Positions 36,818-45,916 of a stretch of 64,000 nucleotides of DNA are shown one piece after another; positions within the stretch are counted from its first letter, which is position 1; each line of letters opens with the position of its first letter. The DNA is from Rosenbergiella gaditana. Its GTDB lineage: Bacteria; Pseudomonadota; Gammaproteobacteria; Enterobacterales; Enterobacteriaceae. The translations under genes were made by a program, and so were the position numbers. The notes under the pieces were generated by a model. The model saw only the letters and a list, made by a program, of their open reading frames with translations, was not told the DNA's origin and searched no databases. The DNA lies in NCBI RefSeq assembly GCF_018494065.1, contig NZ_JABBFR010000002.1:1-64000 (forward strand). Reading direction: 5' to 3'.

Positions 36818-37245
36818 GAAAATTTATAACCATATTTTCTGTTGTATTGCTGTTTGTTGGTGTGGCACTGACATTGGGCTGGCCATATCTGGAGGTGGGA
36901 TTTGCCAGCAGTGCTAACTATACCGAAAGAGACAAGCGGGAATACGACTACTACACACCTGAATTGCTAAAAAGAATGCCTCGCATATCTGATAACTATG
37001 AATTCAGTTATAGCAATATCAGCGGCCCACAGGCTTTTGTATACGGTATTCAATTTAATGGAACAAACGATACCAGTAGAATTCGTGAATACCTGATATC
37101 CGAAGGGTATGAAAAGCAAAAGCAGTGCCAAACTGAAGCCGAATGTTGGATATCTCCACATAGTAAAGACGTAGTGTCATTTTATAGTTTGCCAAAATCA
37201 GACTTTGTTGAGGTAGAAATTTATCGGCGTGAGCATGCAGATTAA
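36814..37245 (+). CDS. Small membrane-anchored protein, probable immunity partner
   Basis: 143 aa starting with GTG at 36814. One N-terminal membrane segment (FITIFSVVLLFVGVALTLGW) is followed by a soluble, probably periplasmic part with two cysteines close together (KQCQTEAECW), which could form a disulfide. No family is recognised. The translational overlap with the DUF4056-like gene and the anchored-periplasmic layout are typical of immunity to an envelope-acting toxin (inference). Confidence 0.6.
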   Translation: MRKFITIFSVVLLFVGVALTLGWPYLEVGFASSANYTERDKREYDYYTPELLKRMPRISDNYEFSYSNISGPQAFVYGIQFNGTNDTSRIREYLISEGYEKQKQCQTEAECWISPHSKDVVSFYSLPKSDFVEVEIYRREHAD

Positions 37246-37332
37246 ATCTGTATCTTGAGACAATAAAAAGGATCTTCTTGAGATCCTTCTGGAAGAGTCG
37301 TAGTCTCTTGCCCTGTAAACGAAAAAACCACC

Positions 37333-37602
37333 TTGTGAAGTGACCCCCGATAGTTGGACAACCTATTATCGGGGGTTCTTTATGGCAAAATATAGCCGTG
37401 AGTTAAAAATTTCATCGCTAACCGCTATCTATTCGGTGAGTCTTAATGCTTACTTTCAAAAGAGTATTCGATAGCCTCCCGCCAAATCCGTTATTGGGCT
37501 CAAGTCGTTAGGCTTCACGGTGATAATGCTTTCGTCCCACTCCCTCACCTGCGCCCTGCCACAGCACGATTTGAAACACTAAAACTTATGTCGACAAACT
37601 AA
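37333..37602 (+). mobile_element. IS3-family remnant (left end and broken orfA)
   Basis: The end-like sequence TGACCCCCGATAGTTGGAC is followed by a hairpin (ACCCCCGATA/TATCGGGGGT, 37343-37376) and ATG 37382 encoding MAKYSRELKIS. This frame stops at TAG 37472. A shifted frame continues KEYSIASRQIRYWAQVVRLHGDN and ends at TAA 37602. This is the N-terminal helix-turn-helix part of an IS3-type (IS150-like) OrfA with a frameshift. OrfB and the right end are absent. Confidence 0.7.
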
Positions 37603-37638
37603 CTTAAGTGCACTACCTATGTAGCTCGCATATAGTAA

Positions 37639-38427
37639 TTAGAACAGCATGGAGATTAATACCAATATCAGTAGTAATACGTATATACGAGCATGCCATT
37701 TATCCTTAATATTTGGGATGTATCGCTGGCTAATAAAAATGCCGATTAGACCGAAAACAACCAAAACTAAGAGTATTTTTAGACTGATGAATCCCATAAA
37801 TGCATTAGCTGGGACTTTCCCCCATCCATTGATGGTATAGGTTACCGTTCCGCATAAGGCAACAGGAAAAGAAAGAGGATTCGCACTACTGACACACTCT
37901 TTCATTGCATGCCCATATCTACGTAATAGTGGGACTGTCATAACACTCCCACCTACCCCCAATAAGGAGGCAATACACCCAATTGTTATCCCGCCACCTT
38001 TTATGGCTAAAGAAGATAAATAGCGTTTATCAGTGTTAACAAAGAATCCCTTGTTAAAAACACAGTCGAGGATAGTGACTATCATGTAAATGATGAAAAG
38101 CACTCGTACTAGCGATTCACTTAAAATGCCTGATATCAGTGAACCCAAAATCGCACCGGTAGCGATAAACCAAAACAATGGAAAAATGATAGGCATTGAG
38201 AGTTTGCCGGCTTTAAAATTTTTATCACTAGCCCACCCAGAGTTAAAAACCATCACAGCCGTAGACGTCGCAACAGCAATGTGCATAGCATTATTCTCTA
38301 AACTGGGCTGACGTAAGAGCAGTTGGTACACAAAGGGTACAACGACAAAACCGCCCCCAAAACCAAATAGAACTGTAGTGATGCCTGTAGTTAAACCAAC
38401 GCAAGCAATAATCAATATATCATTCAA
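37639..38427 (-). CDS. TauE/SafE family sulfite/anion exporter
   Basis: 262-aa inner-membrane protein with about eight hydrophobic segments in two repeats. GFGGGFVVVPF near residue 25 and SLLGVGGSVMTVPLL near residue 155 are the TauE/SafE repeat signatures. Members export sulfite, sulfoacetate or other organosulfonates; the substrate here is unknown. It lies alone between two decayed elements. Confidence 0.82.
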   Translation of the reverse strand: MNDILIIACVGLTTGITTVLFGFGGGFVVVPFVYQLLLRQPSLENNAMHIAVATSTAVMVFNSGWASDKNFKAGKLSMPIIFPLFWFIATGAILGSLISGILSESLVRVLFIIYMIVTILDCVFNKGFFVNTDKRYLSSLAIKGGGITIGCIASLLGVGGSVMTVPLLRRYGHAMKECVSSANPLSFPVALCGTVTYTINGWGKVPANAFMGFISLKILLVLVVFGLIGIFISQRYIPNIKDKWHARIYVLLLILVLISMLF

Positions 38428-38639
38428 AACATACCCTCTCAGAAAGAATTCTATGTTTTACACAGCATATTGAACCTGAAATTAAATGATAGTTTTTTTG
38501 TATAAGCAGCCCTATTTATCATAAGATTATTTTTTTGCGCGCACCGCTGCTACACCACTCGCCGACAAAATCCCCTCAACCGTCCAAAAGTGACACTTTC
38601 CCACCCAAAAACGGGCATAAATTACGTTACCCATTTGTT

Positions 38640-38839
38640 ATCAACATCGGGCTTTTGGTTTGGGTCGCTTTCGCGGCTTCAAGGATTATTTTATCAGAAT
38701 TGCCAAAGCTTCTTAAAATGGCCCGTGGCTGTGACGGCCACGACAAAATAGCCATCGACGCGGGCGTTTCGCGTTTTACCGCTTGCCAGCGCGCCTTATC
38801 ACTGAGATAGAGTTGGGGGTTTAGCTGTGGTTTAACCAT
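38640..38839 (-). pseudogene. Decayed ada N-terminal fragment
   Basis: ATG 38839 has AGGAGTG upstream and encodes MVKPQLN, then YLSDKARWQAVKR. After a one-base shift the next frame reads NARVDGYFVVAVTATGHF. Together these match the start of Ada (LTDDQRWQSV, ADGEFVFAVRTTGIF in E. coli). The following CRPSC zinc-site region is unrecognisable apart from shreds (EAAKATQTKSP, KPDVDNKW), and the gene then disappears. It is a relic of a full-length Ada. Confidence 0.5.
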
Positions 38840-39053
38840 GGATCGCTCACTCCTGCCGATTGCTGAAAGCATTAAACGACAGATGATTGTGCGGTTCATG
38901 AATACCCGATTTTTATACTCAAGCACTATTTTGGAAAATATCTGGCATTACACAGCCTAATTTTTTCCCATGAGTCGCATTTTTTTATCGTGAACCTTCC
39001 ATTGGAATCGGTTCACTGATAATAATATCGCTAAATATTATGACTAGGACTGA

Positions 39054-39866
39054 ATGATGCTTAATAAAGATACCCAACTCTGTATTTCTCTTTCCGGCCG
39101 CCCCAGTAATATCGGCACCCGTTTTCATAATTATCTCTACCAAAAACTCGATATCGATTTTATTTATAAAGCCTTCTCCACCACCGATATTGAAGCAGCG
39201 ATTAAAGGAGTACGAGCATTAGGGATCCGTGGCTGTTCCGTCTCAATGCCTTTCAAAGAGAGTTGTATACCTTTTATCGATCAGTTAACTGACTCTGCTA
39301 AAGCGATCGATTCAGTTAATACTATTGTTAACGATAATGGTATTCTCACCGCCTATAACACCGACTTTATGGCTATTCGTCAGTTAATCGCCGATCACCT
39401 GCCAGACAGTTCACAAACGGTTTTAGTAAAGGGTGCAGGCGGAATGGCCAAAGCCGTCGTCGCTGCATTTTATGATGCGGGATTTACCCACCTAAGCGTC
39501 ATGGCCCGCAATGAACAGAGTGGGAAAGCATTAGCTAATAAATATCACTATCGTTATCAGTCCCCTGAAGATACCACGCCGGCGGATATCATCGTGAATG
39601 TTACCCCTATTGGAATGAGCGGCGGTACTGAGAGTGAAACCCTCGCGTTTGCCGAGTCGACGATTACCTCGGCCACTACCGTATTCGACGTCGTGGCATT
39701 CCCAGCACAGACGCCTCTGGTCAAAAAAGGCCATGCCCTGGGGAAAAAGGTGCTGAGCGGTGACCAAGTGATTGCACTGCAGGCATTAGAACAATTCGCG
39801 TTATATACGGGGGTCAGACCGAGTGATGCATTAATGCAAGAAGCGTCAGTTTTCTCCCGCCAATAA
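39054..39866 (+). CDS. Shikimate 5-dehydrogenase-like protein
   Basis: 270-aa AroE-like dehydrogenase. The substrate-binding ISLSGRPSNIGTRFHN and catalytic SVSMPFKES (Lys in the MPFK motif) are followed by VNTIVN, the second catalytic Asp in YNTDF, and the nucleotide motif VKGAGGMAKAVVAAF. It resembles the SDH-L/HI0607 group rather than biosynthetic AroE, so its physiological substrate may differ. A nearby ATG at 39057 is an equivalent start. Confidence 0.78.
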   Translation: MMLNKDTQLCISLSGRPSNIGTRFHNYLYQKLDIDFIYKAFSTTDIEAAIKGVRALGIRGCSVSMPFKESCIPFIDQLTDSAKAIDSVNTIVNDNGILTAYNTDFMAIRQLIADHLPDSSQTVLVKGAGGMAKAVVAAFYDAGFTHLSVMARNEQSGKALANKYHYRYQSPEDTTPADIIVNVTPIGMSGGTESETLAFAESTITSATTVFDVVAFPAQTPLVKKGHALGKKVLSGDQVIALQALEQFALYTGVRPSDALMQEASVFSRQ

Positions 39867-39883
39867 AGCATCCTCCCCTGCAA

Positions 39884-39910
39884 GGCACGGGAAACCCTTT
39901 TTTCCGTGCC
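39884..39910 (+). terminator. Stem-loop after the AroE-like gene
   Basis: GGCACGG and CCGTGCC arms, extendable by internal A/T pairs, are separated by 13 bases that include a T-run. This is a plausible terminator. Confidence 0.6.
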
Positions 39911-39988
39911 CGTTATGGCATATCATCTGCCGGTCTCGTTGAGGCTCTCCTTGATGATACTCCCTCTATTTCTTTGAGCACTGTAGCC

Positions 39989-40609
39989 ATGACTGTTCTT
40001 CTGCATTTTATTGATGTATTTGGTACTTTTGTTTTTGCACTTAGTGGCGCAACGGTCGGCGTAAGGCATCGTTTTGACCTGTTTGGCGTTTTTGTGCTGG
40101 CTTTTGTTACCGCTGTGGGCGGTGGCTGCGTCAGAGACTTATGCTTAGGCGCAACGCCACCTGCTGGGCTCATTAATGTCGAATACCTTATTTGTGTGAT
40201 CATCGCCATTATGCTGATTACCTTTTTTCAAAAGGTTGTATTCTCTTTTGAAAAACCCGCGCTATTTTTTGATGCTCTCGGCCTCGGTTTTTTCGCCGCA
40301 TTCGGTGCTAACAAGGCCTATATCCATACTCATGAAATTTTCTTTTCCATTCTAATGGGCTGTATCAGTGCTGTCGGCGGTGGATGTATCAGAGATATTT
40401 TAACTGGGCGCTCCCCTGTTATCCTGACTAAAGAGATTTACGCTAGCGCCGCCCTCATTGGTGCCAGTATTCAGCTATTGGGGTCGTCCGGCGTCATTCC
40501 ACCGCAATACAGTATCTGGCTGGCGATTGGTAGTTGTACCGCGATACGTATGGTATCCCTACGCTATAACATCACATTGAAAACTATCGCCAACAAATAC
40601 CTTGATTGA
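39989..40609 (+). CDS. TRIC-type cation channel family protein (YicG-like)
   Basis: 206-aa inner-membrane protein from the ATG at 39989; a TTG at 39974 is possible. About seven hydrophobic segments hold two copies of a glycine-rich signature, TAVGGGCVRDLCLG and SAVGGGCIRDILTG. This duplicated GGGxxRD motif defines the TRIC/UPF0126 family (trimeric cation channels). Its physiological role in bacteria is not well defined. Confidence 0.8.
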   Translation: MTVLLHFIDVFGTFVFALSGATVGVRHRFDLFGVFVLAFVTAVGGGCVRDLCLGATPPAGLINVEYLICVIIAIMLITFFQKVVFSFEKPALFFDALGLGFFAAFGANKAYIHTHEIFFSILMGCISAVGGGCIRDILTGRSPVILTKEIYASAALIGASIQLLGSSGVIPPQYSIWLAIGSCTAIRMVSLRYNITLKTIANKYLD

Positions 40610-40701
40610 GTAGTTAACCCTATGTGCTTGATGTATTGCTCTGGTCACGATAAATCAGTAACGTACTTCATTATTATTTGCTCACAATGGTAACTTATAA
40701 T

Positions 40702-41346
40702 ATGAACATTACTGATCTAGCTTCAAACCGTTTTACAACCAAGGCCTACGACGCATCACGACCGCTGACTGATGAGCAGATTTCTGCCATCCTCTCGCTA
40801 TTACAGAACAGCCCTTCCACACTGAATTTGCAAGGCTGGCATTTTCATGTCATCAACACAGAAACGGGTCGTGAGAAAATTGCTCCCGCTATTTTTGATC
40901 TAAATAAAACAAAAGTGGCCCAAGCACCTTTAGCCATTGTTTTTTCAAGTATCAATACGATCAATGATCAACATCTTGATGCCTTGGTGGCGCAAGAAGA
41001 AGTAGATGGTCGTTTTCGTGATGCCGAAGCACGACAAAAAAATGATGCCGGCCGTCGGGGCTATATTAATAATGTCGCCCACTCTCCTGAGTTTCAGCGT
41101 CAATGGATGGAACGACAGCTCTATATTGCATTAGGCTTTCTATTATTAGGGGCGCCAGCACTAGGTCTCCACGCTACGCCAATCGAAGGCTTTGATACCA
41201 AAAAAATGGACAGTATCCTAGATTTAGAGGCACAAGGTCTGCATAGTGTGGTGATGGCAACCATCGGCTATAACAGCGATGCAGATTTTAATGCGCAACT
41301 GCCTAAGTCTCGTTTCCCGCTCGATAAAATTATCACCCAATTATAA
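40702..41346 (+). CDS. Oxygen-insensitive NAD(P)H nitroreductase, NfsB-like
   Basis: 214 aa from the ATG at 40702, chosen because it matches the NfsB N-terminus. FMN-binding features include RFTTKAYDAS, LQNSPSTLNLQGWHFHV and the phosphate-contact stretch near the C-terminus (ATIGYNS). It reduces nitroaromatics and quinones with a flavin cofactor. PIEGFDTKKMD is a typical NfsB feature. No RBS is clear; in-frame ATGs at 40678 and 40687 are alternatives. Confidence 0.82.
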   Translation: MNITDLASNRFTTKAYDASRPLTDEQISAILSLLQNSPSTLNLQGWHFHVINTETGREKIAPAIFDLNKTKVAQAPLAIVFSSINTINDQHLDALVAQEEVDGRFRDAEARQKNDAGRRGYINNVAHSPEFQRQWMERQLYIALGFLLLGAPALGLHATPIEGFDTKKMDSILDLEAQGLHSVVMATIGYNSDADFNAQLPKSRFPLDKIITQL

Positions 41347-41462
41347 GCCCTATTCGGTAATCAGTATTGATTACCGAATTTTTGATTAATCATCCCCTCT
41401 TTCCCGACAGCGCATTTAGGTATATTGTTTTCCTATCATTCAGCAGGAAGGATCAGGCGGAT

Positions 41463-43160
41463 ATGGAACGACAAGCTTCAGCATTGCTTCAAGAGTTATC
41501 GGTTATTGTTGGAAACAAGCAAGTATTAACCTCTCAAGATGACAAAGCATTTTACACCACCGGTTTTCGCGTCGGCCAAGGAGAGGCTTTAGCCGTTATT
41601 ATCCCCGAAACCCTGACTGCACTCTGGCAAGTTTTGAAATGCTGCGTCGCCCAAGACGTCATTATTTTGATGCAAGCGTCAAATACCGGCATTACTGGCG
41701 GATCTACGCCCGACGGTAATGACTATGATCGGCCGGTGATTATCATCAGCACCCGCCGCTTAAAAGGCGTTCAGGTGATCGATGATGGCCAGCAAGTGAT
41801 TGCCTATCCTGGCTCAACACTGACCGAATTAGAAGATACGCTCAGACCTCTACAGCGAGAACCCCATTCAGTGATCGGCTCTTCCTGTATTGGTGCCTCG
41901 GTGATTGGTGGATTATGTAATAATTCCGGTGGTTCGCTGATCCGGCGCGGGCCGGCCTTTACCGAAAAGTCACTGTATGCGCAGATCAGTGAGCAAGGTG
42001 AAATCAGGTTAATCAACCATTTGGGTATTGATTTAGGGCAGACCCCTGAAGAGATGTTAAGTCATTTAGAATCTAAGCAATTTACCATCGGTGATACGGC
42101 AAACTGGCAAGGAAAAATTTGGGCCGATGATTACGCGGAAAAATTGCGTGATACGGAATCAGCCTCGCCCGCACGTTTTAATGGCGATCCCCATTACTTA
42201 CATGATAGTGCTGGCTGTGCCGGAAAAATTATCGTTTTTGCAGCAAGACTCGCCACCTTTCCTGCGAGTAAAGCCACTAAAACCTGGTACATAGGTACCA
42301 ATGATGAAAAAGTGCTTATCGCCCTGCGTCGTTTTCTGTTGAACAAGCTCGAGCACTTGCCAATTCAAGCTGAATACATTCATGCCAATGCCTTCGATAT
42401 GACGTTACGTTATGCTAAGCATATGATTTTAGCCATACGTCAGCTTGGACCTCAATCGATCCCCGGACTGATGGCGAGAAAAGCTAAGTGGGATGTTAAG
42501 GTCAAAAATTTCAAGTGCTTGCCAAGTAACCTGACTGACCGACTGATTCAAGGTTTTAACCAAATTACGCCCCCTCTCGTCGCAAAACGTATTTTGGATT
42601 ATCGGCGTCGCTTCCAGCATCACTTATTGATTAAAGGTGACAGTGAGCAAGCCGCTCAATTAACTGGCCTCCTCGATACCTTCTTTACTGAGCAGCAAGG
42701 TGAATATTTTATCTGCGATGAACACGAGGCACAGGATGCATTTCTGATCCGTTTTGCCGTAGGTGGTGCCGCCATTTCTTACTGCGATTATCTCGGTATT
42801 GACCCTAATGAGCGCCTTATTGCTTTTGATGCGGCATTTCGACGTAACGACGATCAGTGGTTATTTGATCTGCCTGCCCATCTCCAAGACCAGATACAAG
42901 CTGATTCATGTTGCGGACACTTTTTCTGTTTAGTTAACCATCAGGATTACATCTTGAAGCCTGGGGTCGACGGCAAGAAGTTTAAGCAAGAGGTGATTAA
43001 TTATATCGAACAACGTGGCGCGCGTTATCCTGCTGAGCATAACGTCGGCCATCTGTATGCCGCTAAAGAGGACTATCAGCAACATTGGCGTGAACTCGAT
43101 CCCACCAACAGCTGTAACCCGGGGATTGGTAAAACGAGTCGCCGTAAGTTCTGGCAATAA
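41463..43160 (+). CDS. dld: Quinone-dependent D-lactate dehydrogenase
   Basis: About 565 aa from the ATG at 41463 (GGCGG just upstream), close to the 571 aa of E. coli Dld. FAD-binding PCMH domain: LMQASNTGITGGSTP, GSSCIGASVIGGLCNNSGG. The C-terminal membrane-binding part includes KKFKQEVINYIEQRGARYPAEHNVGH (Dld hallmark, split here by text only). The enzyme oxidises D-lactate to pyruvate and passes electrons to quinone at the inner membrane. Longer in-frame starts such as 41367 are unlikely. Confidence 0.93.
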   Translation: MERQASALLQELSVIVGNKQVLTSQDDKAFYTTGFRVGQGEALAVIIPETLTALWQVLKCCVAQDVIILMQASNTGITGGSTPDGNDYDRPVIIISTRRLKGVQVIDDGQQVIAYPGSTLTELEDTLRPLQREPHSVIGSSCIGASVIGGLCNNSGGSLIRRGPAFTEKSLYAQISEQGEIRLINHLGIDLGQTPEEMLSHLESKQFTIGDTANWQGKIWADDYAEKLRDTESASPARFNGDPHYLHDSAGCAGKIIVFAARLATFPASKATKTWYIGTNDEKVLIALRRFLLNKLEHLPIQAEYIHANAFDMTLRYAKHMILAIRQLGPQSIPGLMARKAKWDVKVKNFKCLPSNLTDRLIQGFNQITPPLVAKRILDYRRRFQHHLLIKGDSEQAAQLTGLLDTFFTEQQGEYFICDEHEAQDAFLIRFAVGGAAISYCDYLGIDPNERLIAFDAAFRRNDDQWLFDLPAHLQDQIQADSCCGHFFCLVNHQDYILKPGVDGKKFKQEVINYIEQRGARYPAEHNVGHLYAAKEDYQQHWRELDPTNSCNPGIGKTSRRKFWQ

Positions 43161-43168
43161 GTGTTTTA

Positions 43169-43192
43169 GGCGTTCACCCTTTTGTGAACGCC
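43169..43192. terminator. Hairpin between convergent dld and HIBADH-like genes
   Basis: GGCGTTCAC/GTGAACGCC, 9-bp arms with a 6-base loop that contains CCTTTT. It overlaps the last codons of the minus-strand gene. Confidence 0.6.
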
Positions 43193-44067
43193 GTATCACA
43201 TTGTGTTTCGAGGTAGTGTGCGATCACAGAGAGATCCTTATTCCCTAATCCCGCATCCACTGCAGATTGCCATAGATCAATGATCCCCTGTAAAGCAGGC
43301 ATCTGGTTTGGCCCGCTGGTTTGCGCGGCAAGTTTTGCATCTTTTAAAGCCCATTTGAGCTGCATCTGCGGATCGTAGGTGCCTTGACTCATCATCTCTA
43401 ATTTAGTTTTGGCGTAAGGCGCGGCCAAGGGACCGCCTTCTAATACTGACCAGAGGGTTTCTGGGCTAAAGCCGAGTTGTTTCGCCAAGCAATGGCTTTC
43501 CGCTAAGCTCTGCATTAGACCAATCAGCCAACTATTAACCACTAGTTTCATCGCACTGCCCGCACCCGCTTCCCCTAACCAGTGGATGGCCTGACTAATC
43601 GCCGCGAATACCGGTTCGATAGTCTTTTGAAGAGCACTGTCACCGCTGGCAAGGATGGCGATTTTCGCCATTTCAGCAGGTTTTTTTGTTCCTGATACGG
43701 GAGCATCGATAAAACCAACATCGGGACGTTTCTCTTTTAACAATGAATGAAGCTGTTGCGTCGCGTCAACGCCAATCGTCCCCATCTGGACAACGATCGC
43801 ATTGTCGGCGAGTGATGAGAGTACTTGTTGCATAATCTCAAGCGTAATCTCAGCATTCGCCAACATCAGTATGACCGCTTCACTTTCCTCTACGGCCTGG
43901 GCAGGTGTCTGGGCGAGTGTCGCCCCCTTTTGCACTAAATCTTCACCCTTCTGTGCGCTGCGATTCCATACGCGGATCGTGAAATGATGGTTGGCCAAAT
44001 TCGTTGCAAAAGCATGTCCCATTGCACCTAAGCCAAGTACTGCGACGGTAGTGATCTTCGTTTGCAT
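43174..44067 (-). CDS. NAD(P)-dependent beta-hydroxyacid dehydrogenase (HIBADH family)
   Basis: 297-aa dehydrogenase. The nucleotide motif VLGLGAMGHAFA is at residues 10-21, the substrate-binding DAPVSGTKKPAEM near 120, and the catalytic Lys in MKLVVNSW (residue about 173). Members oxidise 3-hydroxyisobutyrate, tartronate semialdehyde or related acids; the substrate here is unknown. It is convergent with dld. Confidence 0.82.
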   Translation of the reverse strand: MQTKITTVAVLGLGAMGHAFATNLANHHFTIRVWNRSAQKGEDLVQKGATLAQTPAQAVEESEAVILMLANAEITLEIMQQVLSSLADNAIVVQMGTIGVDATQQLHSLLKEKRPDVGFIDAPVSGTKKPAEMAKIAILASGDSALQKTIEPVFAAISQAIHWLGEAGAGSAMKLVVNSWLIGLMQSLAESHCLAKQLGFSPETLWSVLEGGPLAAPYAKTKLEMMSQGTYDPQMQLKWALKDAKLAAQTSGPNQMPALQGIIDLWQSAVDAGLGNKDLSVIAHYLETQCDTAFTKG

Positions 44068-44396
44068 AGCTGATTCCTCTGGTGATTAGTCACAGTGTAG
44101 TGCAACTCAGAGGTTAAATAAGTGTTCAGGGAGATTAAGACATATTTTGTTGTAAGAATCATAAACTACTGACACACTTCATTAACACCTTGCGATATAC
44201 CACAGAGAATTTTATGAACCTCGAAATAATTCACGTTTTTACAAGTTGTATAGCCTTATAGGACCAATCACCACCTCCCTTGGAGGTGATTTAGGGCTGA
44301 CAACTAATGGTTGTGATGATTCAGCTTTGCCCGAGGCTTTTGTATATACTTGCTGCTGAGAGGTATCTACATTTTAAGGATGGAAGGTGGAATGCT
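44068..44396. other. Intergenic region upstream of the small membrane-protein gene
   Basis: About 330 bp. A hairpin, ATCACCACCTCC with GGAGGTGAT (about 44269-44292), resembles the end of a transcription unit. No complete gene is seen. The 3' part (from 44307) is open in the frame of the downstream gene but has no good start. Confidence 0.4.
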
Positions 44397-44711
44397 ATGA
44401 AAGTGAGTGAAACGGCATTGCTGGAGTCAGGATTTAGCCATGATGATATTCAAAAAATCAAAAATAACGTGGAAAATTATGGCGGAACTCTTGAAGAAGC
44501 TATAAATGATCTCGCCCGCCGATTCAGTACGTTACTCTGGGTCACGGGTGTATGTATTGTGATTTTTCTATTACTGGTCGCTTTCAGTTCACCGATCAGA
44601 ATAATGGCAGACGGGCTGGCAATGATCTTAGGGATAATCATCATGTCATTTGCTCAGCCCTTAGTAGTTTCATATAAATCATGGCGTTACCGAAAAATAT
44701 TCAGGTGTTAA
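44397..44711 (+). CDS. Small two-helix membrane protein, possible orphan immunity protein
   Basis: 104 aa from the ATG at 44397, preceded by AAGGTGG. An acidic N-terminal segment (ESGFSHDDIQKIKNN, GGTLEEAINDLARRF) is followed by two membrane segments (about residues 46-64 and 68-88) and a basic tail. No family is identified with certainty. A truncated, closely similar copy at 29041-29170 lies beside the muramidase/LprI pair. Small two-helix membrane proteins that are duplicated in toxin regions are often immunity proteins; here that is inference. Confidence 0.6.
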   Translation: MKVSETALLESGFSHDDIQKIKNNVENYGGTLEEAINDLARRFSTLLWVTGVCIVIFLLLVAFSSPIRIMADGLAMILGIIIMSFAQPLVVSYKSWRYRKIFRC

Positions 44712-44714
44712 CTA

Positions 44715-45761
44715 TTAATGTATCCACCGTGCTACCAGCCGAGATAATGCAGGGCCCAGAAACAGCACAGCGATAAAACGACCGGTTTGCATCGACATGA
44801 CGAAGGGCTGATTAACCGATACCGAAGAGGCAATGATCGCAACAGAATCCGCTCCGCCAGGGCTAGTCGCTAAATAGGCACTTAACGGATCGATACCGGC
44901 ATATTCCACTAATATCCAGGCGAAAATGCAGCAAATCGCCATCAATAGTATTACCGAAAATAAGATTGCTGGCAGCGCATGAAAGGCATAACGAAGGATA
45001 TCTTTGGTGAAACGTAACCCTATACTCCAACCAATCACAGCATAAGCGGTCGCTAATAGAGGCAAGGGTAACTCGATATGCAAACCACCGACATTCATGG
45101 CCAGATTACTGATGACCATGCTGAGTAATAAAGGGGCGGCGGGAAGAGAAATCACCTTGGACAGTAATAACGCGGCAACAATAATCACTAAGGTGATGGC
45201 GAAAGCGCCCCAAGCGATGGACTGTTCAAGCTGAGTGAGAGCGGAAGTAGCTGAACTGTCTGGTGCGAAATAATGACTTACTGCGGTGGCCAATAAGGTG
45301 ACAAGGAGTACACGCAGATATTGCATAAAGGCAACCAATCGTACATCAGCGCCAAAATTACCTGCCATAAGGGTCATTGCAGTGGCACCCCCCGGTGACG
45401 ATCCCCATAGTGCCGTTGTGCCTGGTAAAATTTTGAATTTTGCTAACACTGCGCCAAGCAAGGTACTGACTGCAATAACTGAAAAGACCGTCATGATAAA
45501 GATCGGCCAGGTGTGCTGCATCGCTTTAAATACTTCAACGGGCATTGCGCGTGCAATCATGGCTCCGACCACCGCCTGCGAAGCACAAAACAGAGTACGA
45601 TTTAGTGAGACCATCTGTTTGGCGACGGCAAAGATGATCGCGATAAACATCGGGCCAAGCATTAAGGCGGCCGGTAGATGGATTATTTCCAGCAATGAAA
45701 CGGCAACAAGACTGAGAATAACTAAGACAAGCCAACGTACTATTCGCGGTGAGTGTAACAC
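44715..45761 (-). CDS. AbrB family membrane transporter
   Basis: 348-aa membrane protein with two similar halves, each with a glycine/proline-rich re-entrant motif (GSSPGGATAMTLMA and ATSPGGADSVAIIA). This is the signature of the 'AbrB duplication' family, unrelated to the AbrB DNA-binding regulator. GTG start at 45761 with GGAGG upstream. The substrate is unknown. Confidence 0.78.
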   Translation of the reverse strand: MLHSPRIVRWLVLVILSLVAVSLLEIIHLPAALMLGPMFIAIIFAVAKQMVSLNRTLFCASQAVVGAMIARAMPVEVFKAMQHTWPIFIMTVFSVIAVSTLLGAVLAKFKILPGTTALWGSSPGGATAMTLMAGNFGADVRLVAFMQYLRVLLVTLLATAVSHYFAPDSSATSALTQLEQSIAWGAFAITLVIIVAALLLSKVISLPAAPLLLSMVISNLAMNVGGLHIELPLPLLATAYAVIGWSIGLRFTKDILRYAFHALPAILFSVILLMAICCIFAWILVEYAGIDPLSAYLATSPGGADSVAIIASSVSVNQPFVMSMQTGRFIAVLFLGPALSRLVARWIH

Positions 45762-45916
45762 ACGCCCTCCCTCTCAATCGTTAGCGACGGAATAACTATA
45801 CGACTAATAATAGCCGAGTTAGGCCGACTAAACATAATCTATTCGCAGCATAAAGTGAGTTTGAGCTCCGTATCATAAGTCATTAATCACGAAGAATGAA
45901 TAAACTGAGATGACTT

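Noticed and set aside
45286-45795. 169-codon antisense frame opposite the AbrB-type transporter
   Set aside because: It is the complement of a clear membrane-protein gene and has no independent support.
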